From Bacteroidales bacterium (GTDB taxonomy: Bacteria; Bacteroidota; Bacteroidia; Bacteroidales; Salinivirgaceae), in assembly GCA_012519055.1 (NCBI GenBank), contig JAAYQU010000045.1, positions 1-64,000 on the forward strand: a DNA stretch of 64,000 nt, read 5' to 3'. The translations under genes and the position numbers were made by a program. The notes beneath the pieces are model-generated. The model saw only the letters and a program-made list of their open reading frames with translations, was not told the DNA's origin and did no database searches. This document shows positions 1-9,045 of the stretch, in pieces (the first letter of the stretch is position 1; every line of letters starts with the position of its first letter).

Positions 1-74
1 AATTTAGTCAATTTATTTCTATGTTGTCGTTTTTTAGCCTTGCTGCTAACGTATAATTTACGAAACAAATATAC

Positions 75-111
75 AACATTCGTATATATTTAACTTATAA
101 CATTCGTATAT
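75..111 (+). repeat. Tandem TTCGTATA repeats upstream of integrase
   Basis: AACATTCGTATAT occurs twice in direct orientation, at 75-87 and 99-111, with a period of 24 bases. An inverted partial copy, TACGAA, lies at 59-64, and another inverted copy, CGAATGTT, lies at 203-210 inside the spacer of the integrase promoter. The second copy with its left flank (ATAACATTCGTATA, 97-110) resembles the 13-base recombinase-binding arm of loxP (ATAACTTCGTATA) with one extra base. Binding sites for the adjacent recombinase, or operators controlling it, are both possible; the function is inferred. Confidence 0.6.
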
Positions 112-192
112 TATTTTTCTATTTTAAACATCAATATTTTTATATATCTCAGTAAATCAATTAAATGAAACAAATAAAACAAATTAAAAGCA

Positions 193-222
193 TTTGTATT
201 TGCGAATGTTCTACTATATTTG
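193..222 (+). promoter_or_regulatory. Integrase promoter (Bacteroidota -33/-7)
   Basis: TTTG at 193-196 is followed after 18 bases by TATATTTG at 215-222, which matches the Bacteroidota primary sigma consensus TTTG/TAnnTTTG. Transcription would begin near 228, about 10 bases before the ATG at 239. The promoter overlaps the alternative TTG codon at 194 and so argues against that start. The spacer carries the inverted repeat copy CGAATGTT (203-210), which suggests autoregulation. Confidence 0.65.
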
Positions 223-238
223 CAAAAAATATAATCCT

Positions 239-1081
239 ATGCAAATTGAAACCTTATTAGCCGATTATGAAAGAAAGCTAGTACTTCAAAGATACAGTAA
301 AAACACTATTCTTAATTACAAAAGTGCACTGAAAAGTTTTCTGCAAATTGCAGAACAAAAATTTTGCAGTCCAAATGAGCTTGGTGTGGCTGAAATAGAA
401 AAGTATGTTTTTTGGAAAATAAATAAGCACGCAGTAAGTCATTCTTATCAAAGGATGATAGTTGCATCAATAGATAAGTTTTACCGATTGGTGGTTGGAG
501 TGGAGTTAAACTTGAAACATCTGTATCCTTCCCGCAAAACACATACGTTGCCGAAATATTTAAGCCTGGATGAAGTAAAGAAAATGATTGACTTAACGAC
601 AAATCAAAAACACAAGTGTATTATTAAACTTCTGTATGGCTGTGGATTGCGTTTGAGCGAACTGTTAAATCTAAAAATCACAGATATAGATTCTGGCAAT
701 ATGGTTGTTCATATTCAAAATTCAAAGGGGAACAAAGACAGGGTGGTTATGCTTTCTAATCAATTATTACAAGATTTGAGGGAATATTTTTTAGTATATA
801 AGCCCAAAGAGTATTTGATAGAGGGGCAGGGAGGTGGGATATATTCCGAAAAAAGTGTGCAAAATGTGGTGAAAGATGCGGCTAAGAGAGCTGGTATCAA
901 AAAACAGGTAACTCCGCATGTACTGCGTCACAGTTTTGCAACTCACTTGCTTGAAAATGGAACAGATATCAGGTACATTCAGCAATTATTAGGGCATTCT
1001 TCTATCAAAACAACAGAGATTTACACGCATATAACAGATATTTCCAAATCAAAAATCAAAAGTCCATTGGATTATTTGTAA
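239..1081 (+). CDS. Tyrosine recombinase / integrase (XerC/D-like)
   Basis: A site-specific DNA recombinase of 280 residues from the ATG. An N-terminal SAM-like core-binding domain occupies about residues 5-90, and a catalytic domain follows from about 105. The full catalytic set is visible: R138 (GCGLRLSELL), a Lys in the beta-hairpin (NSKGNKDR), H227 and R230 (TPHVLRHSFATH), H253 (LLGHSS) and the nucleophile Y262 (TTEIYTHI). An in-frame TTG at 194 would add 15 residues but falls inside the promoter. The length equals that of XerC/XerD, yet no dif-like neighbour or cell-division gene is present, so an accessory integrase or DNA invertase is as likely as a housekeeping Xer. No relaxase, phage or transposition gene is visible nearby; the left flank lies outside the window. 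Confidence 0.9.
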   Translation: MQIETLLADYERKLVLQRYSKNTILNYKSALKSFLQIAEQKFCSPNELGVAEIEKYVFWKINKHAVSHSYQRMIVASIDKFYRLVVGVELNLKHLYPSRKTHTLPKYLSLDEVKKMIDLTTNQKHKCIIKLLYGCGLRLSELLNLKITDIDSGNMVVHIQNSKGNKDRVVMLSNQLLQDLREYFLVYKPKEYLIEGQGGGIYSEKSVQNVVKDAAKRAGIKKQVTPHVLRHSFATHLLENGTDIRYIQQLLGHSSIKTTEIYTHITDISKSKIKSPLDYL

Positions 1082-1166
1082 TTAACAGAATCTATGAGGT
1101 AAAAGCCATAGTCTTGTTTGTAATACTGTTATGTGGATGGTGGACAAGGTTTCAAAGTAAACGCCT

Positions 1167-1208
1167 GTGGAATCCTAAAAAAAATACGTGCTTTTTAGGA
1201 CACACCAC
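1167..1208. terminator. Hairpin between convergent integrase and pump genes
   Basis: TCCTAAAAA (1173-1181) pairs with TTTTTAGGA (1192-1200) and is extended outward by GTGG/CCAC after a small internal loop. It lies between two converging genes. There is no clean T-tract, so its strength as a terminator is uncertain. Confidence 0.45.
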
Positions 1209-1226
1209 ATTTTAACCCAACAAACC

Positions 1227-1260
1227 GTGATAATCCGTTAAATCTGTGTTTTCTGTGTTC
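1227..1260 (+). repeat. Dispersed intergenic repeat, copy 1
   Basis: A 34-base element starting GTGATAATCCGTT and ending CTGTGTTC. It matches the element at 27376-27409 at 29 of 34 positions by hand alignment and has the same orientation. It sits 15 bases past the 3' end of the minus-strand companion gene. It contains no ORF or strong hairpin. Confidence 0.7.
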
Positions 1261-1274
1261 CAAATACTTTTAGC

Positions 1275-1568
1275 TTAAATTGAATCCTCAATATTCCAAA
1301 CAAAAGCCCGTAGCCCGTGTTGTTCGTACTCCTTGTTTATCTCTTTTAAATTTGCGAGAATAGGAGCAACTTTTTCATCTTCAACCATTACAATATGGGC
1401 ATTGTTCAGTTCGGGCCAGGTATGAGTTCCTTCACGTGGTATTCCCTTTACTGACCCTCGACCTCTAACGTCAATCCATTGGCTGTAGCCACGAACTGAG
1501 TGTTTGTCTAAAACCGTTTGAACTAAGCCGGTAAGTGATTGATTATATGTTATAAATATAGCTTTCAT
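1275..1568 (-). CDS. PG0541-family transporter-associated protein
   Basis: A 97-residue cytoplasmic protein with no signal peptide or membrane segment. It has the look of the small PII-like family found beside HAE1-type RND pumps in Bacteroidota (PG0541 of Porphyromonas is the type member): a beta-strand start (MKAIFITYNQSL), a conserved central stretch (DVRGRGSVKGIPREGTHTWP) and a strand rich in acidic residues (IVMVEDEKV). Its ATG lies one base past the stop codon of the pump gene, so the two are almost certainly co-transcribed and translationally coupled. A regulatory or sensing role for the pump is inferred from the fold and position; the ligand is unknown. Confidence 0.8.
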   Translation of the reverse strand: MKAIFITYNQSLTGLVQTVLDKHSVRGYSQWIDVRGRGSVKGIPREGTHTWPELNNAHIVMVEDEKVAPILANLKEINKEYEQHGLRAFVWNIEDSI

Positions 1569-1569
1569 T

Positions 1570-4500
1570 TTAAATACTATTTAGGGTTTTACTGTGCAAT
1601 AATGCGTGTTTACGTGTACGTTTAATTTTCCCAACACCAAATATTGTGTAAATAGTTGGAATTAGAACCAAAGTTACCAATGTCGAGAATGTTAAACCTC
1701 CAAATATCGCTATAGCCATAGGTTTCCACATTTCCGAGCCTGTTCCTGCAAAGAATATCATCGGAACCATTGCCAATATCATTGTCAGCGAGGTCATTAG
1801 AACAGGTCTTAGTCGCGAGCGACCAGCACTAATAACGGCTTGTCGTAGCGAGTATCCCCTGTCAACCAACAGGTTAGTGTAATCAACGAGTATAATACCG
1901 TTTTTGACTACAATACCGACTAACATCACGGCACCTATAAGTGATATTACGTTTATCGTTGAGTTAAAGATATATAGCGCAATAAAAACTCCGGAGAATG
2001 CGAATGGTACCGAAAACATTATAATTAATGGTTCTACAAGCGATTCGAACTGCGATGCCATTACGATATAAACAAGTATAAGAGCGAGTAAAATAAGCAA
2101 TACAATATCAGCAAATGTTTTCTGCATATCTTCGGCACTACCGCCAAACTCAATTGTAACATCTTGAGGTATATTCATTTTTGCTATTTCGGCTTCAAGA
2201 GCTGTTTTAACTGTTCCCAAATCCGCTCCCGACAATGCTGACGACACTTTAATCATTCTCACCTTGTTTTCGCGTTCGATTTTAGGTGGTGAGTAAAATC
2301 GTTCTTGTTTTGTTATTTCGCCCAACCTTACCAATCTTCCTTGAGGTGTCATTATACTGATATTTGCAATATCATCGGTCGATTGTCTGTACTGTTCGTC
2401 ATATCTTACAATAACATCGTATTCGTTACCATCTTCTTTGTATTTTGTTGCTGTTAACCCGTTTACACGGTTTCTTACTGCTACGGCAACCGAAGCCGTA
2501 GTTAAACCGAACGATGTCATTTTTTGATTATCAAGAACCAATTGAATTTCAGGTATTTCAGGGTCACGACTAATTAATACGTCCTTTGCACCTTCAATCT
2601 CTTTTAATGCATTTGAAATATTTTCGGCGACAATACTAGTTTCGTCAAAATCATTGCCATATATTTTTACTTCTAATATGTTTCCTCCACCCATTCCACC
2701 CATACCTGACCGAGAAGATCCTGCATCGACATAAAATTTTTCAACTTCTGGGAGTTTTTCTATGTCTTTACGCATCTCGTCTGCTATTTCAAAAATAGAG
2801 CGTTCTCTATCAGCAACAGGCGTCATTTTCATTGTGTAAGTGATAATGTAGTTTCCTGTTTCACCAAACACAGACATTAAACTATTTTCATCTCCTGCAC
2901 CTGCACTGGTTGAAAGGATACTAATTTCAGGATATTTATTGCTAAAAACAGAATCAAGGTATGTGGCTGTTTTAACAGTTTCTGAAAGATTACTGCCTTG
3001 TGCAAGTTTTACTTGTGCCGATATTCTGTCGTTATCGGAAGCTGGCATAAATTCTGAACCCAATAGTTTTGTTAAAAACATTGATGAAACAAAAATAACG
3101 ATAGCCGAAATAACTACTAACCAACGATGTCCGACAACGAAAGTCAAAGTTTTTTCGTAAAAATTATCCATTGCCTCTAACATATCCTGCGATAGCCAAT
3201 AAATACGACCGCCAAAGCCTTTTCTTTCAGGTGTTTTAACTTTCAACATTTTCGATGCTAAAACAGGTGTAAGTGAAAGTGACACAACGGTTGACATCAA
3301 TACTGTAATCGATACGACAAAACCCAAAGGTTTAAACAAAATACCTGTCATGCCACCAAGCAAGGTAAGCGGTAGGAATACTGCAACAATTGTTAGAGAC
3401 GCAGCCATAACTGCCAGATAGACTTCACTTGTACCATAAATAGCTGACTCTTTGGCAAATCCGCCTCGTTCATACTTTTTGGTAATATTTTCAAGTACAA
3501 CAATGGCGTCGTCAACAACTATACCTATCGCAATTGCCAACGAAGAAAGGGTTATAATGTTAATAGTGTCACCCGCTAAATACATGTATATAAATCCGGC
3601 AATAAGCGATATAGGTATTGTAATGGCTACAATAAATGTTGCGCGCCAACGTCCTATAAAAAATAAGACAACTAATACTACAAAAAACAACCCATAAAGT
3701 AACGTTTCGGAAAGATTATCAATAGCTCTTTGTGTGTTTTCAGAAGCATCCATTAAAATATTTACTTCAACGTCAGGTGGTAGGTTTTTTTCCAACTGTT
3801 TCATTCTATCGCGTAGATTTTTTGCTACAGTGACGGTGTTAGCTTCCGATTGCTTTTGAATCAATATTCTAACGTTTTTTTCACCATTGGCGGTTTCGAA
3901 CGATTTAATATATTTTAATGTATCTCTAACGGTTGCAATATCTCTTAAATAAACAGTTTTTCCGTTGTAATTACTGACAACTAAGTTGTTAATCTCGTCG
4001 CTACTTTTAAACTCGCCTTGCAGCCTTAAAGGGATATCAACATTTCCTATTTCAAGGCTTCCCGATGGTACGTTGATATTATTTGCACTTAAAATACCCG
4101 CAATCTGCTCGACTGTAATGTTATAGGCATCAATTTTTCGGGGATCTACGTCAACCATAACGGCGCGTATCGGGGCACCAACAAGTATAATGTTTCCAAC
4201 ACCGTCAACGCGGTTTAAAGGTTGAACAATTCTGTTGTCCAAAATATCTTTAATTGCCGGATAGCTTTCGTCTGCAGATACCGTATATACTAAAACAGGC
4301 ATCATGCTTGTACTCATTTTTAATATTGTTGGAGTTTCAACTTCGTCTGGCAACGAACGTTCAATCATGCCTATTGCATTCCGTACTTCGTTTGTGGCTT
4401 CGTCGAGGTTTGCGCCCCATTCAAATTCTAATCCGACAATAGAGATGTTCTCTTTTGAGCTTGAAGTAATTTTCTTAAGATTTGATAGTGAGCCAAATCC

Positions 4501-4707
4501 ATCTTCAAGTTTTCTGGTAACGTTTTGTTCAACGTCAACAGCGTTTGCACCGTGATAATAGGCGAAGACGGCAAGATATGGCGGGTCGATTTTAGGGAAA
4601 AAATCTATAGGTAGTTGTAGATACGAATAGATTCCGAAAATCAATACGCCCACAAATATCATAATGGTGCTTATTGGTTTCTTTACGGCTGAATTATATA
4701 TACTCAT
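1570..4707 (-). CDS. RND efflux pump, HAE1 family (AcrB-like)
   Basis: An inner-membrane proton-driven drug/metabolite exporter of 1045 residues, the usual length of AcrB relatives. It begins with the typical cytoplasmic MSIYNSAVKKPISTIM and TM1. The TM4 proton-relay pair is visible in GIVVDDAIVVLEN near residue 400, and two large periplasmic loops follow TM1 and TM7. A Gly/Met-rich stretch (GMGGMGGGN) lies near residue 670. The C-terminal TM bundle (MASQFESLVEPL, GIVVKNGIILVDY) is intact. It follows the adaptor gene by 47 bases and precedes the small PG0541-type gene, forming a complete tripartite operon. The substrate cannot be told from sequence. Confidence 0.95.
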   Translation of the reverse strand: MSIYNSAVKKPISTIMIFVGVLIFGIYSYLQLPIDFFPKIDPPYLAVFAYYHGANAVDVEQNVTRKLEDGFGSLSNLKKITSSSKENISIVGLEFEWGANLDEATNEVRNAIGMIERSLPDEVETPTILKMSTSMMPVLVYTVSADESYPAIKDILDNRIVQPLNRVDGVGNIILVGAPIRAVMVDVDPRKIDAYNITVEQIAGILSANNINVPSGSLEIGNVDIPLRLQGEFKSSDEINNLVVSNYNGKTVYLRDIATVRDTLKYIKSFETANGEKNVRILIQKQSEANTVTVAKNLRDRMKQLEKNLPPDVEVNILMDASENTQRAIDNLSETLLYGLFFVVLVVLFFIGRWRATFIVAITIPISLIAGFIYMYLAGDTINIITLSSLAIAIGIVVDDAIVVLENITKKYERGGFAKESAIYGTSEVYLAVMAASLTIVAVFLPLTLLGGMTGILFKPLGFVVSITVLMSTVVSLSLTPVLASKMLKVKTPERKGFGGRIYWLSQDMLEAMDNFYEKTLTFVVGHRWLVVISAIVIFVSSMFLTKLLGSEFMPASDNDRISAQVKLAQGSNLSETVKTATYLDSVFSNKYPEISILSTSAGAGDENSLMSVFGETGNYIITYTMKMTPVADRERSIFEIADEMRKDIEKLPEVEKFYVDAGSSRSGMGGMGGGNILEVKIYGNDFDETSIVAENISNALKEIEGAKDVLISRDPEIPEIQLVLDNQKMTSFGLTTASVAVAVRNRVNGLTATKYKEDGNEYDVIVRYDEQYRQSTDDIANISIMTPQGRLVRLGEITKQERFYSPPKIERENKVRMIKVSSALSGADLGTVKTALEAEIAKMNIPQDVTIEFGGSAEDMQKTFADIVLLILLALILVYIVMASQFESLVEPLIIMFSVPFAFSGVFIALYIFNSTINVISLIGAVMLVGIVVKNGIILVDYTNLLVDRGYSLRQAVISAGRSRLRPVLMTSLTMILAMVPMIFFAGTGSEMWKPMAIAIFGGLTFSTLVTLVLIPTIYTIFGVGKIKRTRKHALLHSKTLNSI

Positions 4708-4754
4708 GTTATTGTCATTTAATTCTATTAAATTTTCGTTTTGGATATAGTTAC

Positions 4755-5801
4755 CTATTCCATGATTTCAATTTCACTCAGATGTTCAAGTTTGTTTTGC
4801 CCGATTGTTACGATTTCGTCACCTACATTTATCCCTTCAACAATTTCGGTTTTATCGTCAAGCATACGACCTGTTTTTACTAACTGTCTGTGAGCCACGT
4901 TATTGCGATTTACAAACAGATACATGTCATTTGTTCCGGTCTGTTTAACCAATGCAATTGTGGGGACTAAAATAGCATCGCCTACGCCAACGTCTAACCT
5001 GATTTTTGAGAACATTCCCGGACGAAGTTTCAAATTGCTATTGTTAATTTTAAGTTCCACAGTAAATGTTTTTGTTGCATTATCAATGGTTGGATAAATT
5101 TTATTAACCTCGGCATTAAAGGTAACATCTGGGTAGATATCACATTCAACTATAGCTTTCATTCCTTTTTTAATAACTGGAAAATAGTTTGCCGATACTC
5201 CTACAAGCGCTTTTAACTGATTGATTTGAATCAAAGATATTATTGCAGGCTTGCCAATTAGTGGCGAGGGTGCACCAGTATATATTTCGCCATCTTCGAA
5301 ATATTTGCCAGAAACAACTCCACTGAAAGGAGCTTTTATTTTGGTGTTTTCAAGTAAAAACTCATAACTTGTTTTTGCAAGTTGATAACCCTTTTTTACT
5401 TGATCGTATTGTTGATCTGCAATACTTCCCGATTTTTTCAACTCTTCGACTCTATTATAGTCGGTTTCAATACTTGTTAAATTTATTTTTGCCTGTTCCA
5501 AATTGGTTCTGTCCATCATAGCCAAAATCTGACCTTCTGAAACATTGTCGCTAATATCAACATTGATTTTCTCGATTCTTCCGGGTGATGCAGGTGCTAT
5601 ATGAACCTCCTCCCACGGGGCAAGTGATGCTGTAAAATCAATCGTGCGCGATATTTTTTCGGGTTTTACAACAGTCGTTTTAACCAATACAGCTTTGTTA
5701 GTTTCTTGAGTTTCGGTTTCTGATGTTGTGTTTTGCCCACAGCCTACAATTAGTGTAATTAAACCGAGCGCTGCAACTTGTAAATAATACTTAATATTCA
5801 T
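4755..5801 (-). CDS. RND periplasmic adaptor (membrane fusion protein)
   Basis: The AcrA/MexA-type subunit that bridges the RND pump and the outer-membrane channel. Its 348 residues start with a lipoprotein signal (LITLIVGCGQN; the lipobox Cys near residue 21), so it is probably lipid-anchored. A biotinyl-lipoyl half (WEEVHIAPASPGRIEKI), a helical hairpin (about residues 100-145, EELKKSGSIADQQYDQVKKG) and the second lipoyl half (NTKIKAPFSGVVSGK) follow, then the beta-barrel and membrane-proximal domains (NKLEHLSEIEIME at the end). It lies 14 bases after the TolC-like gene and 47 before the pump. Confidence 0.93.
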   Translation of the reverse strand: MNIKYYLQVAALGLITLIVGCGQNTTSETETQETNKAVLVKTTVVKPEKISRTIDFTASLAPWEEVHIAPASPGRIEKINVDISDNVSEGQILAMMDRTNLEQAKINLTSIETDYNRVEELKKSGSIADQQYDQVKKGYQLAKTSYEFLLENTKIKAPFSGVVSGKYFEDGEIYTGAPSPLIGKPAIISLIQINQLKALVGVSANYFPVIKKGMKAIVECDIYPDVTFNAEVNKIYPTIDNATKTFTVELKINNSNLKLRPGMFSKIRLDVGVGDAILVPTIALVKQTGTNDMYLFVNRNNVAHRQLVKTGRMLDDKTEIVEGINVGDEIVTIGQNKLEHLSEIEIME

Positions 5802-5815
5802 GATTATATGGTATT

Positions 5816-7129
5816 TTAAAGGTTACTGTTTAATTTTCGTAATGCCAGTTCGGCGTTTAATAGCTCAAGCAAAACTCCTGTATAACTAGTTTCTGCTTTT
5901 AAATATTCGCTGTTGGCGTTTGTAAGCTCAAGGCTTGATATCATTCCTTGTTCGTGTTTTAGGGTTACGTTTTCCAACACTTCTTTGGCTATCTCTACGT
6001 TTGTTTTTTGGTATTCGTATTGTTCTAAAAGGTTTTGATACGTGTAATTTAGTTGTCGTTCTTGTATTGTTAGTTGGTCTTGCAATAGCGTCAGTGTATT
6101 TTCAGCTGAATATAAATCAACCTTGGCTTGGCTTAGTTTCATATATCGCTGACCGCCAGAAAAGATTGGAATATTTAAGGTAACTCCAAGAATATTTTTT
6201 GGTGATATGTCGAACTCCGGCTTTTTGATTTTTTCGGTATAGGAGTAGAATGCTGCTAATGTTGGAAGAAAATTAGCTCTCTGCATATTTACATTTTTTT
6301 GAGCTATTTCAGTTTGCAACTCCACCAATTTATAATCCAGATTGGCAGAGAGATTAAACTCCTGTTTACTTTCGTTATTGTTTATAAATCTATCAACAAG
6401 ATCTTCGAGTGTATCTTCTAGTTTGATTTTTTGGTCGGAACCTAAGCCCAATTGTAATCGTAAAAGATTGTATGCCAATTCTGTCTGTCTTTCGGTTGAT
6501 TTTATGGCATTATCAACTGTTGTTATCATTACAGAGAGCTTTTTGGCTTCAATTTGTTCGATAACACCAATGTTTGCCATGTTGCTGGTTTTCTTGTATA
6601 TATCTTCGATATTTTCGCGATTACTCTGCATGGTTTTCAAAACTTGTTCAGAAACTAATACCATGTAGTAAGCCCTGATTGTCTGTTCTTTAACATTCAG
6701 TTCGTCTTTTTCGTAAACCTGTTCGGTTATCTCTTTTGCAAGCTTAGATAGTTGGATACCAACAAAGTAGTTTCCATTAAAAAGAAGTTGGCTAACAGTT
6801 GTTTGAAAATTACTGGTAGGGTTAAATGGAATTTTTGCAGGTATTGGTCCAAAATTTATTATTGCTGATGCTCCTAAAAAGTTTTGATAATCGAGTGATG
6901 CCTGAATTTGCGGTAATCCCGCTGAAATAGCTTCTTTTACTTGCATTCCTGATTTTTCGATAGCATATTTTGAGTTTACCAATTGCTTATTGTGTTCAAT
7001 TGAGTAACTCACAGCACTATCCAACGAAAAAATCATTATATCCTCTATTTGCTCTTGACCTATCGAGGTTGCCACAAGAGCCACAGAGCACAGAATAGTT
7101 GTTGTGATTTTTTTAATTGTTCGTCTCAT
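5816..7129 (-). CDS. TolC-family outer-membrane efflux channel
   Basis: A 437-residue exported protein with a signal peptide (TTILCSVALVATSIGQ) followed by the two OEP repeats typical of TolC proteins. Each repeat contains long amphipathic helices (for example LDSAVSYSIEHNKQLVNSK and QTEIAQKNVNMQRANFLPTL) around beta strands that form the outer-membrane barrel (LGVTLNIPIFSGGQRYMK). It provides the exit duct for the RND pump encoded downstream. The gene starts 53 bases after the LytTR regulator gene with no clear promoter between, so the regulator, channel, adaptor and pump may share one transcript. Confidence 0.92.
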   Translation of the reverse strand: MRRTIKKITTTILCSVALVATSIGQEQIEDIMIFSLDSAVSYSIEHNKQLVNSKYAIEKSGMQVKEAISAGLPQIQASLDYQNFLGASAIINFGPIPAKIPFNPTSNFQTTVSQLLFNGNYFVGIQLSKLAKEITEQVYEKDELNVKEQTIRAYYMVLVSEQVLKTMQSNRENIEDIYKKTSNMANIGVIEQIEAKKLSVMITTVDNAIKSTERQTELAYNLLRLQLGLGSDQKIKLEDTLEDLVDRFINNNESKQEFNLSANLDYKLVELQTEIAQKNVNMQRANFLPTLAAFYSYTEKIKKPEFDISPKNILGVTLNIPIFSGGQRYMKLSQAKVDLYSAENTLTLLQDQLTIQERQLNYTYQNLLEQYEYQKTNVEIAKEVLENVTLKHEQGMISSLELTNANSEYLKAETSYTGVLLELLNAELALRKLNSNL

Positions 7130-7182
7130 AAAATAAATTTGTTTTTAGTATATTTAGTTTTAAGGTTTTTAATTATTGATAA

Positions 7183-7941
7183 TCAAGATATTGTAAGCCA
7201 ATTTAAAAACTCGGATACTTTGTTTTTGCTAATCGTAATTTTGTCGTCTAAAGGAACATTCAAATTTACTGCCAATTTGCGTGCAAAATATTGTGAAGTA
7301 TCTTTAATAGCTTTACGATTAATCAGATATTGTCGATTTGCTCTATAAAATCCGCTGCCTGCTATTTGTTCCAATTCGTCCAACGATTTTTTTATGGTGT
7401 ATTTGTTGTTATCGAGAGTTATTAGAAAAGTATCCTCGTTATCTATATAAAATACTGCCACATCGCTAATACTTACAGGAACAATCTTATCCTTTACGTA
7501 AACTAATATAGACTGTTTTTGGGGCTTTTGGTTTAACAAGTCTATGATAGCTTGATATTGTGACGAATCGTGCGAAAAGTAACCTTTAATCTCATGATAT
7601 TTACGCAATGCTTCGCTAACACTCTCTTTATCAAATGGTTTAAGCATATAGTGAATACTGTTAACTTCGAAAGCGTTCAGTGAATATTCGTTATAAGCTG
7701 TACAGAAAATAATTGGCGCATTTACAGGCACTCGCTTGAAAATTTCAAAGCTAAGACCGTCACCTAACTGTATATCGCTAAAAATCAAATCTATAGTGTC
7801 GCTATTATTTTCAAAATAGTTTATAGCCTCTTTTACAGATTTTAATGAAGCAACAATCTTTATCTTGTTGTCAACAAGTTTCAGTGTTGTGGCTAAATCT
7901 TTTGCAGTAATTGTTTCATCTTCTATGATTACAACTTTCAT
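7183..7941 (-). CDS. LytTR-family response regulator
   Basis: A DNA-binding response regulator of 253 residues. The receiver domain (about 1-120) shows the acidic pair (IIEDE), the phosphoacceptor D56 (LIFSDIQLGDG), the Thr/Ser position (PIIFCTAYNEY) and the Lys of MLKPFDKESV. A LytTR DNA-binding domain fills about residues 150-253 (YRANRQYLINRKAIKD). The ATG at 7941 is preferred to an in-frame TTG at 7947 because the receiver begins at MKVVIIEDE. It overlaps the kinase gene by 26 bases, so the pair is translationally coupled. Its position in front of the pump genes suggests that it controls efflux. Confidence 0.93.
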   Translation of the reverse strand: MKVVIIEDETITAKDLATTLKLVDNKIKIVASLKSVKEAINYFENNSDTIDLIFSDIQLGDGLSFEIFKRVPVNAPIIFCTAYNEYSLNAFEVNSIHYMLKPFDKESVSEALRKYHEIKGYFSHDSSQYQAIIDLLNQKPQKQSILVYVKDKIVPVSISDVAVFYIDNEDTFLITLDNNKYTIKKSLDELEQIAGSGFYRANRQYLINRKAIKDTSQYFARKLAVNLNVPLDDKITISKNKVSEFLNWLTIS

Positions 7942-8983
7942 TCTCAATTACTTTTATTGTTACTTTAAATTTCTCGTCGCTATTTTCAATAACGATGTCG
8001 CTACCCGTAAGTATTTTGTATCGCTCCGAAAGATTTTTAAGACCCATTTTTGTGCTGCTCTCAAGTGACATCTTTTGCTGGATATTGTTCTCGACAGTTA
8101 GCCAACCATTTGAGTATCTAACGCAAAGCTTCAAGGGAGAGTCTTCGGTAAGTGCATTGTGTTTTATGGCATTTTCTAACAGTACTTGTAGCGCAAACCC
8201 TGGTATATTGGCGGTTCTGACAATATCGTCGGGTATATTATATTCAAAAATCAACGCATTTCCAAAACGTATTTTTTGCATTTCAATAAAATCGGTGCAA
8301 AGCTTCAACTCATCTTTAAGTTTTACAGTATTGCTCTCGACAGACGATATTGACGCTCGCAGAAATCCCGAAAGGCGAATTATATACTCCTCGGCTAATG
8401 ATGGGTTTTCCTTAATCAGCGACTTCAAAATGCTCATCGAGTTAAACAAAAAATGCGGATGTATCTGTTTTTTTAGTTGATTTTTAGCAGCTTCCATGTT
8501 TTCTAACTTTAGTCGGGCATTCTCCAACTCAAACTTTGTTTTCTTATCGTGCAACAAAACCATTTCCTGAATAAACAACACAAAAGTATTTGTAACAATT
8601 GCCATCACAAATGGCGACAAATTTCCCATTGAATGCGTGTGTGGATGAGCATTAACACTCTCAAAATTGGCATATATGTTTGATGATTTTATAAACAAAA
8701 CAAAAAATCCGGAAGCTAGTGACGAAAAGATATAAGAGGATATATATTTAAGTGCCTTTGTTTTACGGTTTTGCTCCTGTCTTTCGGCTATATGTGTAAT
8801 TATTAGGTTGATAGCCCAAACAATATAGATATTTATGAAAAACAGGGGAATGGATATCAAATAAAACTTTATCGGGAGATGCCGTGTAGCTAAAATTGGA
8901 GCCAACGACAGTAAAGTCATTAACAGCGTGGTGTTTAACGACAGTTTAATTAATTTCCTACGTGTCAAATGCGATAGTGTCAT
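7916..8983 (-). CDS. LytS/YehU-type sensor histidine kinase
   Basis: A membrane histidine kinase of 355 residues. Four hydrophobic segments lie before about residue 145, followed by a short coiled coil (FELENARLKLENMEAAK). The His_kinase dimerisation motif is KKQIHPHFLFNS with phospho-acceptor H175. The ATPase N-box is LLENAIKHN (268-276), and a glycine motif (MGLKNLSERYKIL) lies near the end. There is no extracytoplasmic sensor domain, so sensing is probably within the membrane. The ATG at 8983 is chosen over an upstream TTG at 8998 because MTLSHLTRRK gives a normal N-terminus. It is the first gene of the efflux set and a partner of the LytTR regulator. Confidence 0.92.
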   Translation of the reverse strand: MTLSHLTRRKLIKLSLNTTLLMTLLSLAPILATRHLPIKFYLISIPLFFINIYIVWAINLIITHIAERQEQNRKTKALKYISSYIFSSLASGFFVLFIKSSNIYANFESVNAHPHTHSMGNLSPFVMAIVTNTFVLFIQEMVLLHDKKTKFELENARLKLENMEAAKNQLKKQIHPHFLFNSMSILKSLIKENPSLAEEYIIRLSGFLRASISSVESNTVKLKDELKLCTDFIEMQKIRFGNALIFEYNIPDDIVRTANIPGFALQVLLENAIKHNALTEDSPLKLCVRYSNGWLTVENNIQQKMSLESSTKMGLKNLSERYKILTGSDIVIENSDEKFKVTIKVIENESCNHRR

Positions 8984-9045
8984 ACCACAAAAGTACAATC
9001 ATTATTTGGTGTAATTAACTATTTTTTTGTAAAGCGGACAAAATT

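Noticed and set aside
194-238. TTG start that lengthens the integrase by 15 residues
   Set aside because: The extra codons overlap the -33 and -7 boxes of the gene's likely promoter and do not look like the usual N-terminus; the ATG at 239 fits better.
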